Position numbers and translations under genes: made by a program. From Deltaproteobacteria bacterium (GTDB lineage Bacteria; Desulfobacterota; Desulfobulbia; Desulfobulbales; Desulfocapsaceae), in contig JAPLJF010000030.1 in the NCBI GenBank assembly GCA_026388715.1, positions 62,001 through 126,000 on the forward strand: a stretch of 64,000 nucleotides of DNA. Reading direction: 5' to 3'. Shown piece after piece: positions 44,579 through 52,612 of the stretch (position 1 is its first letter; every line of letters begins with the position of its first letter). Below the pieces are notes generated by a model, which saw nothing but the letters and a program-made list of their open reading frames with translations, did not search any database and had not been told where the DNA came from.

Positions 44579-46579
44579 ATGACAACACCGGGAAAGCTCA
44601 TCGAATATCTGGACAACGGCAAGTTTATCTGCGCCTTTGTCACCGAGGCCCAGGACAAACGGCTGCGGCTGCTCAATCAAACCGGCCGCGAGATCAACCT
44701 GCCGCTCTCTCGGGTACTCCATATCTCCAAGCGCACCTATTCCGTGACGGCCGCCGACCGTGAAGGGATGCAGAGACAACTCCAGGAAGCAGCCGACAGT
44801 CGCAAGGCCTTGATGGAGACGATCAATCTGGAGGAGCTCTGGGAACTGACAGCTGATGAACCAACAGCCATCTTTGAGCCGGTGTTTCTGGCAGAACTGG
44901 CCTTTGGCGGCGAGGCTGACGATAACAAGGTGGCAGCCTTCATCCGCTGCATCTTCTCCGACCGCTTATACTTCAAGTTCCGGGAGGGAGAGATCCACGC
45001 CCACTCCAGGGAGCAGGTCGAACAGCTCCGTCTCCAACACGAAAAAGAAGAGAGCAAACAGGCCCTGCTGACCGATGGTGCCATGGCCATCTCCAGGCTG
45101 ATGCAGGATGAGGCAATCGACGCCACTCTCCAGCCCGTACTCGATCAATGCCTGCCGGTACTCCAGGACTTCTATCTTTTTGCCGGCGATGCCCCCCAGG
45201 CAGCCATGGCCCGTGAGCTGCTCAAGATGGCCGGCCTCAGTGATCCCCATGCCCCCTTTCACCTCCTGGTGAAGGCCGGCATCTGGAACCCCAACGAGAA
45301 CATCCCCCTGCTCCGCCAGGAGATTCCCACCACCTTCTCCCTCGCCGCCAGACAACAGGCCGAAATGCTCCTGCAGCGGGGAACCACTGAGCTGTTCAGC
45401 GATCCGGGCCGGGCCGACCTCACCGCCCTTGCGCCCATGACCATTGATGGCGCCACCACCCTCGATTATGACGACGCCCTGAGCATCCAGCAGGAGGATG
45501 GCAATTTTCTGGTGGGCGTCCATATCTCCGATGTCGCCCACTATGTCCAGCCGGAAGATCCGCTCTTCCAGGAGGCCATGCACCGCGGCACCTCCCTCTA
45601 TTTTCCCGAAGGACAGATCCCCATGCTGCCCCGCCATCTGTCGCAGGGGATCTGCAGCCTGATCCAGGGAGAGGTCCGTGCCACCCTCAGCATGATGATC
45701 CTGCTGTCACCGGAGGCGGAGGTGCTGCGGGTGCGGATCAAACCCTCGATCATCAAAGTGGCCAGGCGCCTCACCTATGACGAGGCCGACCGGCTGATTG
45801 CAGGAGACGACTGGGAGCTGCAGACCCTGGACATGCTGCGGACAAAACTGCGCGACAAACGCGTGGCGGCCGGCGCCCTGCTCCTCCCCTTTCCCGATGT
45901 CAATATCTCGGTCAACGGCAGTGTCCAAGTCACCCTGTCCGACACCGACACCCCGGCCCGCACCCTGGTCTCCGAGCTGATGATCCTGGCCAATACCGAG
46001 GCGGCAAAATTCGTTGCCGACCGGATGGTTCCCGGACTCTTCCGGGCCCAGGGCCCACCCCGCAAACGGCTGGTGCATGGCCTGGACAACGACCTCTTTC
46101 TCAACAGCCTGCAACGCAAGCAACTCTCCCGCGGCGAACTGCTGACCGAGGCCAAGGCCCACAGCGGCCTGGGAGTGGAGCAATATACCACAATCACCTC
46201 GCCGATCAGGAGGCTCCTTGATCTCCTGATGCAGCACCAGCTCCACTCCCTGGTCAGACGTGAGGACCTGCGTTTTAATGAAAAGATGTGCAAGGACTTC
46301 ACCGCCGTCATCAGCCGGACCATCGCCAGCGCCAATGCGGTCAAGCAGCAGCGTCACCGCTACTGGCTCCTCAAATACCTTGAGGCCAGAAAAGGAACCA
46401 GCATGAATGGACTGGTCCTTGACTCCAACCCCAAACGGGTCTTCCTCCTGCTCACCGACATCCTGCTGGACATTGACGTGCCGGCCCCCGCCGGCCAGGT
46501 ACCAGAGCCAGGTGTCATGGTGCAGGTAAAAATAGCAAAGGTGGACGCCCTCGATAACAGCGTCCGCTTTGAATGGTAA
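44579..46579 (+). CDS. RNase II/RNase R-family exoribonuclease
   Basis: 666 residues. The RNB domain is intact: PMTIDGATTLDYDDALSI supplies the four catalytic aspartates (TID and DYDD). VGVHISDVAHYVQ, TSLYFPEGQIPMLPRHLS and YTTITSPIRRLLDLL follow the family order. The N-terminal 230 residues lack an obvious cold-shock domain and hold an unusual helical region; the C-terminal S1 part is short. Closest to the RNB proteins of Desulfobacterota and cyanobacteria, not to E. coli rnb. The ATG has no Shine-Dalgarno: pyrimidine-rich heptamers reach to it. Confidence 0.85.
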   Translation: MTTPGKLIEYLDNGKFICAFVTEAQDKRLRLLNQTGREINLPLSRVLHISKRTYSVTAADREGMQRQLQEAADSRKALMETINLEELWELTADEPTAIFEPVFLAELAFGGEADDNKVAAFIRCIFSDRLYFKFREGEIHAHSREQVEQLRLQHEKEESKQALLTDGAMAISRLMQDEAIDATLQPVLDQCLPVLQDFYLFAGDAPQAAMARELLKMAGLSDPHAPFHLLVKAGIWNPNENIPLLRQEIPTTFSLAARQQAEMLLQRGTTELFSDPGRADLTALAPMTIDGATTLDYDDALSIQQEDGNFLVGVHISDVAHYVQPEDPLFQEAMHRGTSLYFPEGQIPMLPRHLSQGICSLIQGEVRATLSMMILLSPEAEVLRVRIKPSIIKVARRLTYDEADRLIAGDDWELQTLDMLRTKLRDKRVAAGALLLPFPDVNISVNGSVQVTLSDTDTPARTLVSELMILANTEAAKFVADRMVPGLFRAQGPPRKRLVHGLDNDLFLNSLQRKQLSRGELLTEAKAHSGLGVEQYTTITSPIRRLLDLLMQHQLHSLVRREDLRFNEKMCKDFTAVISRTIASANAVKQQRHRYWLLKYLEARKGTSMNGLVLDSNPKRVFLLLTDILLDIDVPAPAGQVPEPGVMVQVKIAKVDALDNSVRFEW

Positions 46580-46652
46580 AAATCCGGAAAGGGCAATAAA
46601 TATAGACAGAATCTGCCTAGCACAATATCAGCCCATTCTGACCAATACACTG

Positions 46653-47521
46653 TTATGCGTGAGGAATTATGAGCGCTTATCTCTATACATGGAACCCAAA
46701 TAAATGGGACTGGAATGACCAGCAAGATGCAATTTATCGTGTGAACAATGGCGATCAATACGATATCTATTGGAGTTGCGGAGTTACTAAGAGAATTGAA
46801 ATTGGAGATCTTTTTTTCTTAATGCGTCTAGGGGTTGAGCCAAAAGGAATTATTGGTTGTGGGTATGTTTCTTCACAGCCATATTCTTTGCCTCACTGGG
46901 ATGAGCAAAAGGCCGCTGAAGGAAAATCGGCACTTAGAACTGATCTGCTGTTTAAGGCTTTATCTGAAAACCCTATAGTATCTTTAACCTACCTAGAAGA
47001 AAAATATCCGAAGCGAAAATGGACACCACAAGCTGGTGGTTTATCAATTCCCGATGAAATTGCGAAAGAACTATTTTCGGTAATTCAAGACAACAGAAAT
47101 TATAGCTTTACGCCAATTGACAAAAAAAAGATGCAACTTTTTGCTGAAGGTAAGGTTAAGAGTGTTACGTACAAAACCTATGATCGGAGTCCGGTGGCAC
47201 GGCAAGCCTGCATAGAGCACTACGGCTATAATTGTAGCGTCTGCGGGTATAGTTTTGAAGAAGCTTTTGGAGTAATAGGTGCGCACTACATTGAAGTTCA
47301 CCATCTGAATCAAATCGCACATGTTGGTGAAGAATATCTTATCAATCCAAAAACAGATTTAAGGCCTGTATGCGCAAACTGTCATCGCATGCTACATAAG
47401 ACTAGACCGCCACTTTCAATTGAAGAACTAAAAACGCATAACAAAAAAATCAAGCGGACGTCGTGACCGTCTGCGGCGCTGACGCGGCAAGTTCATTGGC
47501 GCCGTCCGCTTATTTAAAACG
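46653..47521 (+). mobile_element. Integron-type gene cassette carrying an EVE-HNH endonuclease
   Basis: A G precedes TTATGC (boundary GTTATGC at 46652-46658); near the 3' end the R'' box GCATAAC (47436-47442) is its exact reverse complement, as expected for one circular cassette. An attC-like stem follows and ends in GTTGGGC (47521-47527), whose first G would be the cassette's last base. The 869-base unit holds one gene running with the cassette, stop inside the attC, and is more AT-rich than the RNase gene before it. No integrase gene is present, so this is either an isolated cassette or part of an array beyond recognition. Confidence 0.75.
46669..47466 (+). CDS. EVE-like/HNH endonuclease, probable modified-DNA-dependent nuclease
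   Basis: 265 residues. Residues 1-120 look like an EVE/PUA-type domain (YLYTWNPNKWDW, RVNNGDQYDIYWSCGVTKRI, GDLFFLMRLGVEPKGIIGCG). Residues 185-250 are an HNH domain: C189-x2-C192, H211-H212 (EVHHLNQI), then C235-x2-C238-H239 (CANCHRMLHK). EVE domains read modified bases and HNH cuts, so it is likely a McrA-like restriction or phage-defence enzyme (inference from domains). It is the only gene of the cassette. GAGG lies four bases before the ATG. Confidence 0.85.
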   Translation: MSAYLYTWNPNKWDWNDQQDAIYRVNNGDQYDIYWSCGVTKRIEIGDLFFLMRLGVEPKGIIGCGYVSSQPYSLPHWDEQKAAEGKSALRTDLLFKALSENPIVSLTYLEEKYPKRKWTPQAGGLSIPDEIAKELFSVIQDNRNYSFTPIDKKKMQLFAEGKVKSVTYKTYDRSPVARQACIEHYGYNCSVCGYSFEEAFGVIGAHYIEVHHLNQIAHVGEEYLINPKTDLRPVCANCHRMLHKTRPPLSIEELKTHNKKIKRTS

Positions 47522-47527
47522 TTGGGC
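47436..47527 (+). repeat. attC-like recombination site
   Basis: R'' GCATAAC (47436-47442); stem AAGCGGACG (47452-47460) with CGTCCGCTT (47503-47511); inner GGCGC/GCGCC; R' GTTGGGC (47521-47527). Total 92 bases, inside the range of known attC sites. The pairs are imperfect with unpaired bases in the left arm, as attC folds require. The endonuclease stop codon lies in the left arm. Confidence 0.75.
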
Positions 47528-47536
47528 AAACACGAC

Positions 47537-47638
47537 ATGAGAAACACACTTTGGTTATTTCTTCTTGTTTTAGTATTAGCTGGTTGTCCTGATCCTCCAA
47601 AGAAAAAAAGGGGGCAGGTCTTGAAAAATAACCTTTGA
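47537..47638 (+). CDS. Truncated small lipoprotein at the start of a second cassette
   Basis: 33 codons: MRNTLWLFLLVLVLAGC is a lipoprotein signal with lipobox LAGC, then PDPPKKKRGQVLKNNL. It begins 10 bases after the R' box GTTGGGC, so it is the first gene of a following cassette. After PPKKK the sequence GGGGGCAGGTCTTG begins, a motif also seen at REP-like elements, and the gene ends early. ACCCAAC at 47643-47649 would be a fair R'' box for this cassette, but no R' box follows. Probably broken. Confidence 0.5.
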   Translation: MRNTLWLFLLVLVLAGCPDPPKKKRGQVLKNNL

Positions 47639-47920
47639 GAAAACCCAACAATAAAATTCAGCGAAACCAAAGAGACTCTTTTTTCAAAGTAACAATCTTT
47701 CGTGTATACTGTGCTTTTTGCCCGCATTAAAGGCTTTCCGCTAATAAATCCTGTTCATATTTCATCCTGCCTGTGTCCCCCGATAAAATTCTCGCATAAC
47801 CAGCAGATTCGGGTTACGGGAACCCGTGTGGGGCTGCTGCCGGCAATTGATCGGCTCACACCTGACCAAATCGCCTTCCACACTTTTCCACACTAGAGTT
47901 TCAGAGAGGAGTGAACAACC
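47639..47920. other. Intergenic region with a compound hairpin ahead of the yhcH-like gene
   Basis: No gene seen. At 47801-47839 CAGCAG and CTGCTG enclose CGGGTT-ACGGG-AACCCG, a nested hairpin 80 bases before the GTG. A GCATAAC box at 47794-47800 is adjacent but lacks a partner. AGAGGAG before 47921 is the ribosome site of the next gene. Confidence 0.5.
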
Positions 47921-48376
47921 GTGATTATAGATGTACAGGTGAATGCACACCGCTATGTGGCCCTGCACCAGGGCTTTGCCCACGCATTTGAATTTCTCGG
48001 GCGCCCGGACCTGCAGGAACTGCCAGCGGACACCTATGAGATAGACGGCAAACGGGTCTATGCGATGGTGGCCAAGGAGACTGGCCGCAAGAGAGAGGAT
48101 GCCCTCCTCGAGGCCCATGAAAGATACATTGATATCCAGTTGGTATTGGCAGGGACCGATACTATGGGCTGGAGAGCCAAGTAATTGTGCCAACAACCCG
48201 CCGGGGAATATGACCCGGAAACTGATCTTCAGTTTTTCACGGACGAGCCTGATCTCTGGCTGCTCACTGACAGCGGGACCTTTGCCATCTTCTTCCCGGA
48301 AGATGCGCATATGACGCTGATCTCGTCAGGGCCGATCCATAAAGTTGTTGTCAAGATTGCAGCGAACCGGGCGTGA
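47921..48376 (+). pseudogene. YhcH/YjgK/YiaL-family protein with an in-frame stop
   Basis: Family of small cupin-like proteins linked to sialic acid or other sugar use. From GTG 47921 the frame reads to RYIDIQLVLAGTDTMGWRAK and stops at TAA (48182-48184). The same frame continues without shift as CQQPAGEYDPETDLQFF, FAIFFPEDAHMTLI and GPIHKVVVKIAANRA, exactly the family C-terminus, ending at 48376. A single base change therefore split an intact gene. A TTG just after the stop could restart translation of a 63-residue tail. UAA rules out selenocysteine. Confidence 0.85.
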
Positions 48377-48510
48377 AAAAGTAATTTTGAATATTGCTGT
48401 TCTTATGATAAATTTTTTTTAGTGCAGTTCGTAGTTAACTCCCATTTTCAGGTAGAATCTCCGGCCGTAGCCAGCAGCCGGTAATCCATCCACCAGAAGG
48501 AGTCTCCTCG

Positions 48511-50538
48511 ATGAAAGGCATCAAAAGAAACCTGATACTCATTGTGATGGCTGTCTGGATCTGCATCACCGGCACTTTTCTCTATTGGATGGAGAGGGAT
48601 ACCCGGCAGAACGAAAAGCTGCTGGCGCAAAGCACCGCCAACGCCTTTTTCCAGCAAGTCGTGATCAGCCGCCAGTGGAATGCCTCCCACGGTGGGATCT
48701 ATGTCCCGATCACCGCCGCAACTCAGCCCAATCAATATCTGCCGCTCAAAGGCCGAGACCTGACCGCCGACAACGGCCTCAAGCTGACCAAGGTCAACCC
48801 CTCCTACATGACCCGGCAGATAGCGGAACTGGCTAAGAAAAATGCGAGCGGCATTCATTTCCACCTCACCAGCCTCAAGCCGATTCGGCCCGAGAACAAG
48901 GCAACGGAGTGGGAGGAGAGTTGGCTTAAGTCCTTCGAGCAGGGGATCAAGGAGCAGGGCGAGTTCTTCAAGGATGGCGACACCACCTGGTTCCGCTACA
49001 TGGCTCCCCTTCTTACCGGGCCCGAGTGCCTCAAGTGTCACGCCCAACACGGATACAAGGAAGGGGATATCAGGGGCGGACTCAGCGTCTCCCTGCCCTA
49101 TCCCTCCCACCCGCACCTCAGCTTCTTTGCCGGTTATGCCGCAGTAACGGGCCTCGGCCTCATCTTCATCTTCATCGGCGGCACCTACTATGAGCGGAAA
49201 CATCGCCTGTTTGACGCCACCTTCAACAGCTCGGCTCCGATCAGCGTCACCGATAAAAATTATTCGATTTTAATGGCCAACGAAACATACTGGGCCGAGT
49301 TCGGCGCCCTCCCTGCCCACCAGAAAACGATCAAGTGCTATGAACACCGAGCGGGGAAATCCTGCCACACCGACAATTGCCCACTCATCAAGATCATGGG
49401 CGGGGCGGATAAATACATCTGCGAAACCAGCAAGGAAAAAAACGGGGTAACCCAACACTTCATCGTCAGCACCAAACCGCTGTTCAACGCCAGGGGCAAG
49501 GTGGTCGGGATTATCGAAAGTTTTCAGGATATAACCGCACGCAAGCGGGCTGAGGAGGCGCTGGAGAAATTCAACCGCAAGCTTGAGACCCTCAGCAAGA
49601 CCGATGGATTAACGGGAATAGCCAATCGCAGGCATTTTGATGAGGTACTGGCCCAGGAATATGCCAGGCATGCCCGTTCAGGGGCGGAACTGTCTCTGAT
49701 CCTGCTCGACATCGATTACTTCAAGTTATTCAATGACTGTTACGGACATGTCGCCGGCGACGAGTGCCTGAAACAGGTTGTCCGGGTGCTGACAGATTAC
49801 CTTGTCCGTCCCGCTGATCTGGCCGCCCGTTATGGCGGAGAAGAATTCGTCTGTATCCTGCCGGACACAGACAGCAGTGGCGCGGTTGCCATCGCCGAGA
49901 AGATCCGCCGGGGGATCGTGGCCCGCGCCATCCCCCACAAAGAGTCGAAGGTGGCTGACTGCGTCACCGTCAGTATGGGTGTGATAACAGGACAGTGTAG
50001 CGCCGGGGGATTGGTTACGGATTTCATTACCCATGTGGATGAGCAGCTCTACCGGGCCAAATCCTCTGGTCGCAACCGGGTGAAATTCGTCGTTACCCAC
50101 AATGTTGGGGGCAAAATCAAAGACAACCTGGTACGACTGGCCTGGAAAGATTCCTTCTGTTGCGGCAACCAGCTGATCGACTCCCAACATCAAGCCCTCT
50201 TTTACATCTCCAATGAACTGCTCGAAACGGTTATCTCGGCCCGTCCAGCCACGGAGATTGCGGCCATCTTGACCCAACTGCTTGCCGATATCAGCCAACA
50301 CTTCCACGATGAAGAGGCAATCCTTGAGGCAATAGGGTTTCCCGGCATAAGTCAACACGTCGCCGAACACGCCAAACTGCTCGCCAAAGGTCACAAACTG
50401 GCACAGGAGTTCAAGGCATCCACTCTTACGGTCGGCGATTTTTTCCAGTTTCTGGCCTCCGAGGTGATTATGCTCCATATACTCAAGACGGACCGGGACT
50501 ATTTTCCGTTCATCAATAAGGCCGGGGCGGAAACTTGA
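48511..50538 (+). CDS. Diguanylate cyclase with haem sensor, PAS and haemerythrin domains
   Basis: 675 residues. TM1 (about 8-27); a periplasmic Tll0287-like/DUF3365 domain with one haem site CLKCH (173-177); TM2 (about 207-229); a PAS domain (about 235-350) with an unusual cysteine cluster CYEHRAGKSCHTDNC; an active GGDEF domain, motif GGEEF at 442-446 with the product-inhibition site RPAD at 433-436; and a C-terminal bacteriohaemerythrin (about 545-665) with the His/Glu/Asp iron ligands (HQALF, FHDEEA, HVAEH, HILKTDRDYF). It should make c-di-GMP in response to a haem-bound ligand, redox state or oxygen/NO. Overlaps the next gene by four bases. Confidence 0.9.
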   Translation: MKGIKRNLILIVMAVWICITGTFLYWMERDTRQNEKLLAQSTANAFFQQVVISRQWNASHGGIYVPITAATQPNQYLPLKGRDLTADNGLKLTKVNPSYMTRQIAELAKKNASGIHFHLTSLKPIRPENKATEWEESWLKSFEQGIKEQGEFFKDGDTTWFRYMAPLLTGPECLKCHAQHGYKEGDIRGGLSVSLPYPSHPHLSFFAGYAAVTGLGLIFIFIGGTYYERKHRLFDATFNSSAPISVTDKNYSILMANETYWAEFGALPAHQKTIKCYEHRAGKSCHTDNCPLIKIMGGADKYICETSKEKNGVTQHFIVSTKPLFNARGKVVGIIESFQDITARKRAEEALEKFNRKLETLSKTDGLTGIANRRHFDEVLAQEYARHARSGAELSLILLDIDYFKLFNDCYGHVAGDECLKQVVRVLTDYLVRPADLAARYGGEEFVCILPDTDSSGAVAIAEKIRRGIVARAIPHKESKVADCVTVSMGVITGQCSAGGLVTDFITHVDEQLYRAKSSGRNRVKFVVTHNVGGKIKDNLVRLAWKDSFCCGNQLIDSQHQALFYISNELLETVISARPATEIAAILTQLLADISQHFHDEEAILEAIGFPGISQHVAEHAKLLAKGHKLAQEFKASTLTVGDFFQFLASEVIMLHILKTDRDYFPFINKAGAET

Positions 50539-51680
50539 TCTCTTTTTTGTTCATTTATCTATCGGTCTACTCCTTCGCCCACTACTACCTCTTACGGAAA
50601 ATCAGGGCGGCCTTTCCGCCGGATAGAAAGGCCAGGATAGGGATAGTCCTGTTCATGGCGGTCATGATCGCGGCACCGATCATGATCCGACTGACCGAAA
50701 GAGCCGGTATTGAAACAGGGGCCAGGTTCTTGGCATATATAAGCTTCAGCTGGATGGGACTGCTTTTCCTTTTCATTACCCTTGCCGCTACGATTGATGT
50801 AGTCCGTTTTGTCATCCTGGCGGCTGAAAAAATTCAGAGGCGAAAGTTTATCCAGGCAAGGGTGTCGCCACGGCAACTGTTTGTGGTCCAGGCGATGCTG
50901 GCGGTTGCCGTTTACGGCTACGGCTTGTTCGAAGCAGCGGATATCCGTCTGGAACAGATCGAGATCGCCAGTCCCAAAATTACGAAAAGGACTGGCAGGA
51001 TACGTATTGCCCAGATCTCGGACGTGCATCTGGGCCTCATTGTTCGGGAGGGAAGACTCAAAAGAATTATTGCCAGGATACAGGAGAAAAAGCCCGACAT
51101 TCTGGTGTCCACTGGCGATCTGGTTGACGGCCAGCTCAACCACCTCACCAAAGAAGCTGAGCTCCTGGCTGAGGTCAATCCGCCTCTGGGCAAGTTCGCC
51201 ATTACCGGCAACCATGAATTCTACGCCGGCCTGCCGGATGCCTTGGATTTTACCAAAAAATCAGGGTTCACCATGCTGCGCGATCAGGGGATGGTGATCG
51301 GCGGCATCAATTTTGTCGGGGTGGATGACCCGGCAGTCAAATCATTGGGCAAAGGGCATGCAGAGTCAGAGCACGATCTTCTTCTGGCCCAGCCCAAGGA
51401 AAATTTCACGGTCCTGCTCAAACACCGGCCGGCAATTGCTCCGGACAGCCTGGGCCTCTTTGATCTCCAGCTTTCCGGCCACACCCACAAGGGCCAGATA
51501 TTTCCCTTCAACCTGGTCACCTGGTTTTTTTATCCCCAGCGAGCGGGCCGGCTCACCAGACTGAACAGCGGTTTTCTCTACCTGAGCCGCGGCACCGGCA
51601 CCTGGGGCCCGCCCATCCGCTTCCTGGCGCCGCCGGAGGTGACCATCATCGACCTGGTGCATGAAAATATAATGAAGTAA
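50535..51680 (+). CDS. Membrane-anchored metallophosphoesterase (YkuE-like)
   Basis: 381 residues. The N-terminal 140 residues hold about four helices, and the calcineurin-like domain follows: AQISDVHLGL, STGDLVDGQL, AITGNHEFYAG, and LSGHTHKGQIFPF, all metal ligands present. YkuE-type enzymes act on lipid-linked or cell-envelope phosphate esters; the substrate is not known here. TTG 50535 overlaps the stop of the diguanylate cyclase, so the pair is coupled; no later ATG fits before TM1. Confidence 0.85.
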   Translation: MISFLFIYLSVYSFAHYYLLRKIRAAFPPDRKARIGIVLFMAVMIAAPIMIRLTERAGIETGARFLAYISFSWMGLLFLFITLAATIDVVRFVILAAEKIQRRKFIQARVSPRQLFVVQAMLAVAVYGYGLFEAADIRLEQIEIASPKITKRTGRIRIAQISDVHLGLIVREGRLKRIIARIQEKKPDILVSTGDLVDGQLNHLTKEAELLAEVNPPLGKFAITGNHEFYAGLPDALDFTKKSGFTMLRDQGMVIGGINFVGVDDPAVKSLGKGHAESEHDLLLAQPKENFTVLLKHRPAIAPDSLGLFDLQLSGHTHKGQIFPFNLVTWFFYPQRAGRLTRLNSGFLYLSRGTGTWGPPIRFLAPPEVTIIDLVHENIMK

Positions 51681-51832
51681 GAAAAAGAAGCTTTCTAAAA
51701 GTTTGCAGGTTGGAGGACCATCATTCTTTTTGGCCTGGACATATCTTTTCCAGCCTGACCAAGGCCCGGCCCATAACGGTTGGGAAGTGCATAGCACCAT
51801 ACTTTTATCCTGGTAAAAAGATAAAAAACAAC

Positions 51833-51879
51833 TTGACAAGAAATGAATAACACCCTATTTACGGAATGAATATTCATTC
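51833..51879 (+). promoter_or_regulatory. tetR promoter with overlapping palindromic operator
   Basis: TTGACA (51833-51838), 17 bases, TATTTA (51856-51861), then a perfect 16-bp palindrome GAATGAATATTCATTC (51864-51879) over the expected start of transcription. Self-repression by the TetR protein encoded at 51898 is the simple reading. A matching half-conserved operator sits at 52491-52510. Confidence 0.8.
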
Positions 51880-51897
51880 TTATAAAGGTAACCTTTT

Positions 51898-52470
51898 ATG
51901 GCAATTTCTGCAAAACGTCAAGAAATACTGCACGCGGCATTAGAGCTGATTGCCGAGCATGGATTCCATGGCGCTCCAATTGCCAGTATTGCTGAGCGGG
52001 CTGGCGTGGGGGCGGGGTCTATCTATCGCTACTTCAAGAACAAGGACATTCTGATCACGGAACTCTTTATGGAACTCCATAACAAAATCTGTGCAGAGGT
52101 CCTAGAGGGATATGAGATAGACAAGCCCCTCAGACAAAGGTTTCTCCACCTCTCTACGTCATTGCTCCGCTATTTAATTGCCAATCCCATGGTTTTTCGC
52201 TACCTGGAACAGTTCCACAACTCCCCGTATGGCACAGCATACCGTAGAGACCGGATTCTTGGCAAAGGAGAAGGAGACCTGTACCGCATGATTTTTGAAG
52301 AGGGTGCGGCCCAGCAGGTTACGAAGAACCTCCCATTGGTCGTACTCTTTGCCCTGACCTTTGGTCCTCTTCTGGCAGTGGCAAGGGACCATATCCTCGG
52401 CTTCATCGAACTGGATGAACCGTTAATCACCCAATTCACTCAGGCCTGTTGGGATGGTATCAAAATGTAA
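51898..52470 (+). CDS. TetR-family repressor of the RND efflux operon
   Basis: 190 residues. The N-terminal helix-turn-helix (ILHAALELIAEHGFHGAPIA, SIAERAGVGAGSIYRYFKNK) is canonical. The effector domain is AcrR-like in size. The gene is directly upstream of acrA-acrB-oprM-like genes in the same direction, and matching operators flank it, so it most likely represses itself and the pump. The inducer is unknown. Confidence 0.88.
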   Translation: MAISAKRQEILHAALELIAEHGFHGAPIASIAERAGVGAGSIYRYFKNKDILITELFMELHNKICAEVLEGYEIDKPLRQRFLHLSTSLLRYLIANPMVFRYLEQFHNSPYGTAYRRDRILGKGEGDLYRMIFEEGAAQQVTKNLPLVVLFALTFGPLLAVARDHILGFIELDEPLITQFTQACWDGIKM

Positions 52471-52490
52471 AAACTCTCCTGACCCCCTTT

Positions 52491-52510
52491 CGGAGTGAAC
52501 ATTCGTTCCG
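52491..52510 (+). promoter_or_regulatory. Second TetR operator, in front of the efflux genes
   Basis: CGGAGTGAACATTCGTTCCG (52491-52510) shares the pattern CGGAAYGAATRTTCAYTC, read on the complementary strand, with the palindrome before tetR. Seven of ten base pairs of the dyad hold. It lies about 100 bases before acrA. Confidence 0.7.
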
Positions 52511-52612
52511 AAATTCAGCTATAAAAACTTCTTTCCGGTACTTGCGCATCAACCAGCGATGCCCGAACTATCGAGTGAGAAAGTCACTCAACCTTTATTG
52601 AGGTATATATTG

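Noticed and set aside
45707..46357. Minus-strand frame opposite the RNase gene
   Set aside because: GC-rich codon positions keep the reverse frame open; the plus frame holds the catalytic aspartates.
47794..47800. GCATAAC as the start of a third attC
   Set aside because: No matching GTTRRRY box and no attC stem within 140 bases; the hairpin beside it is too tight.
48182..48184. Recoded stop (selenocysteine) in the yhcH-like gene
   Set aside because: The codon is UAA, not UGA, and no SECIS-like structure follows; the position is not a redox residue in the family.
51770..51790. CATAACGGTTGGGAAG as an attC core box
   Set aside because: Only a GTTGGGA-like heptamer; no R'' partner or stem upstream.
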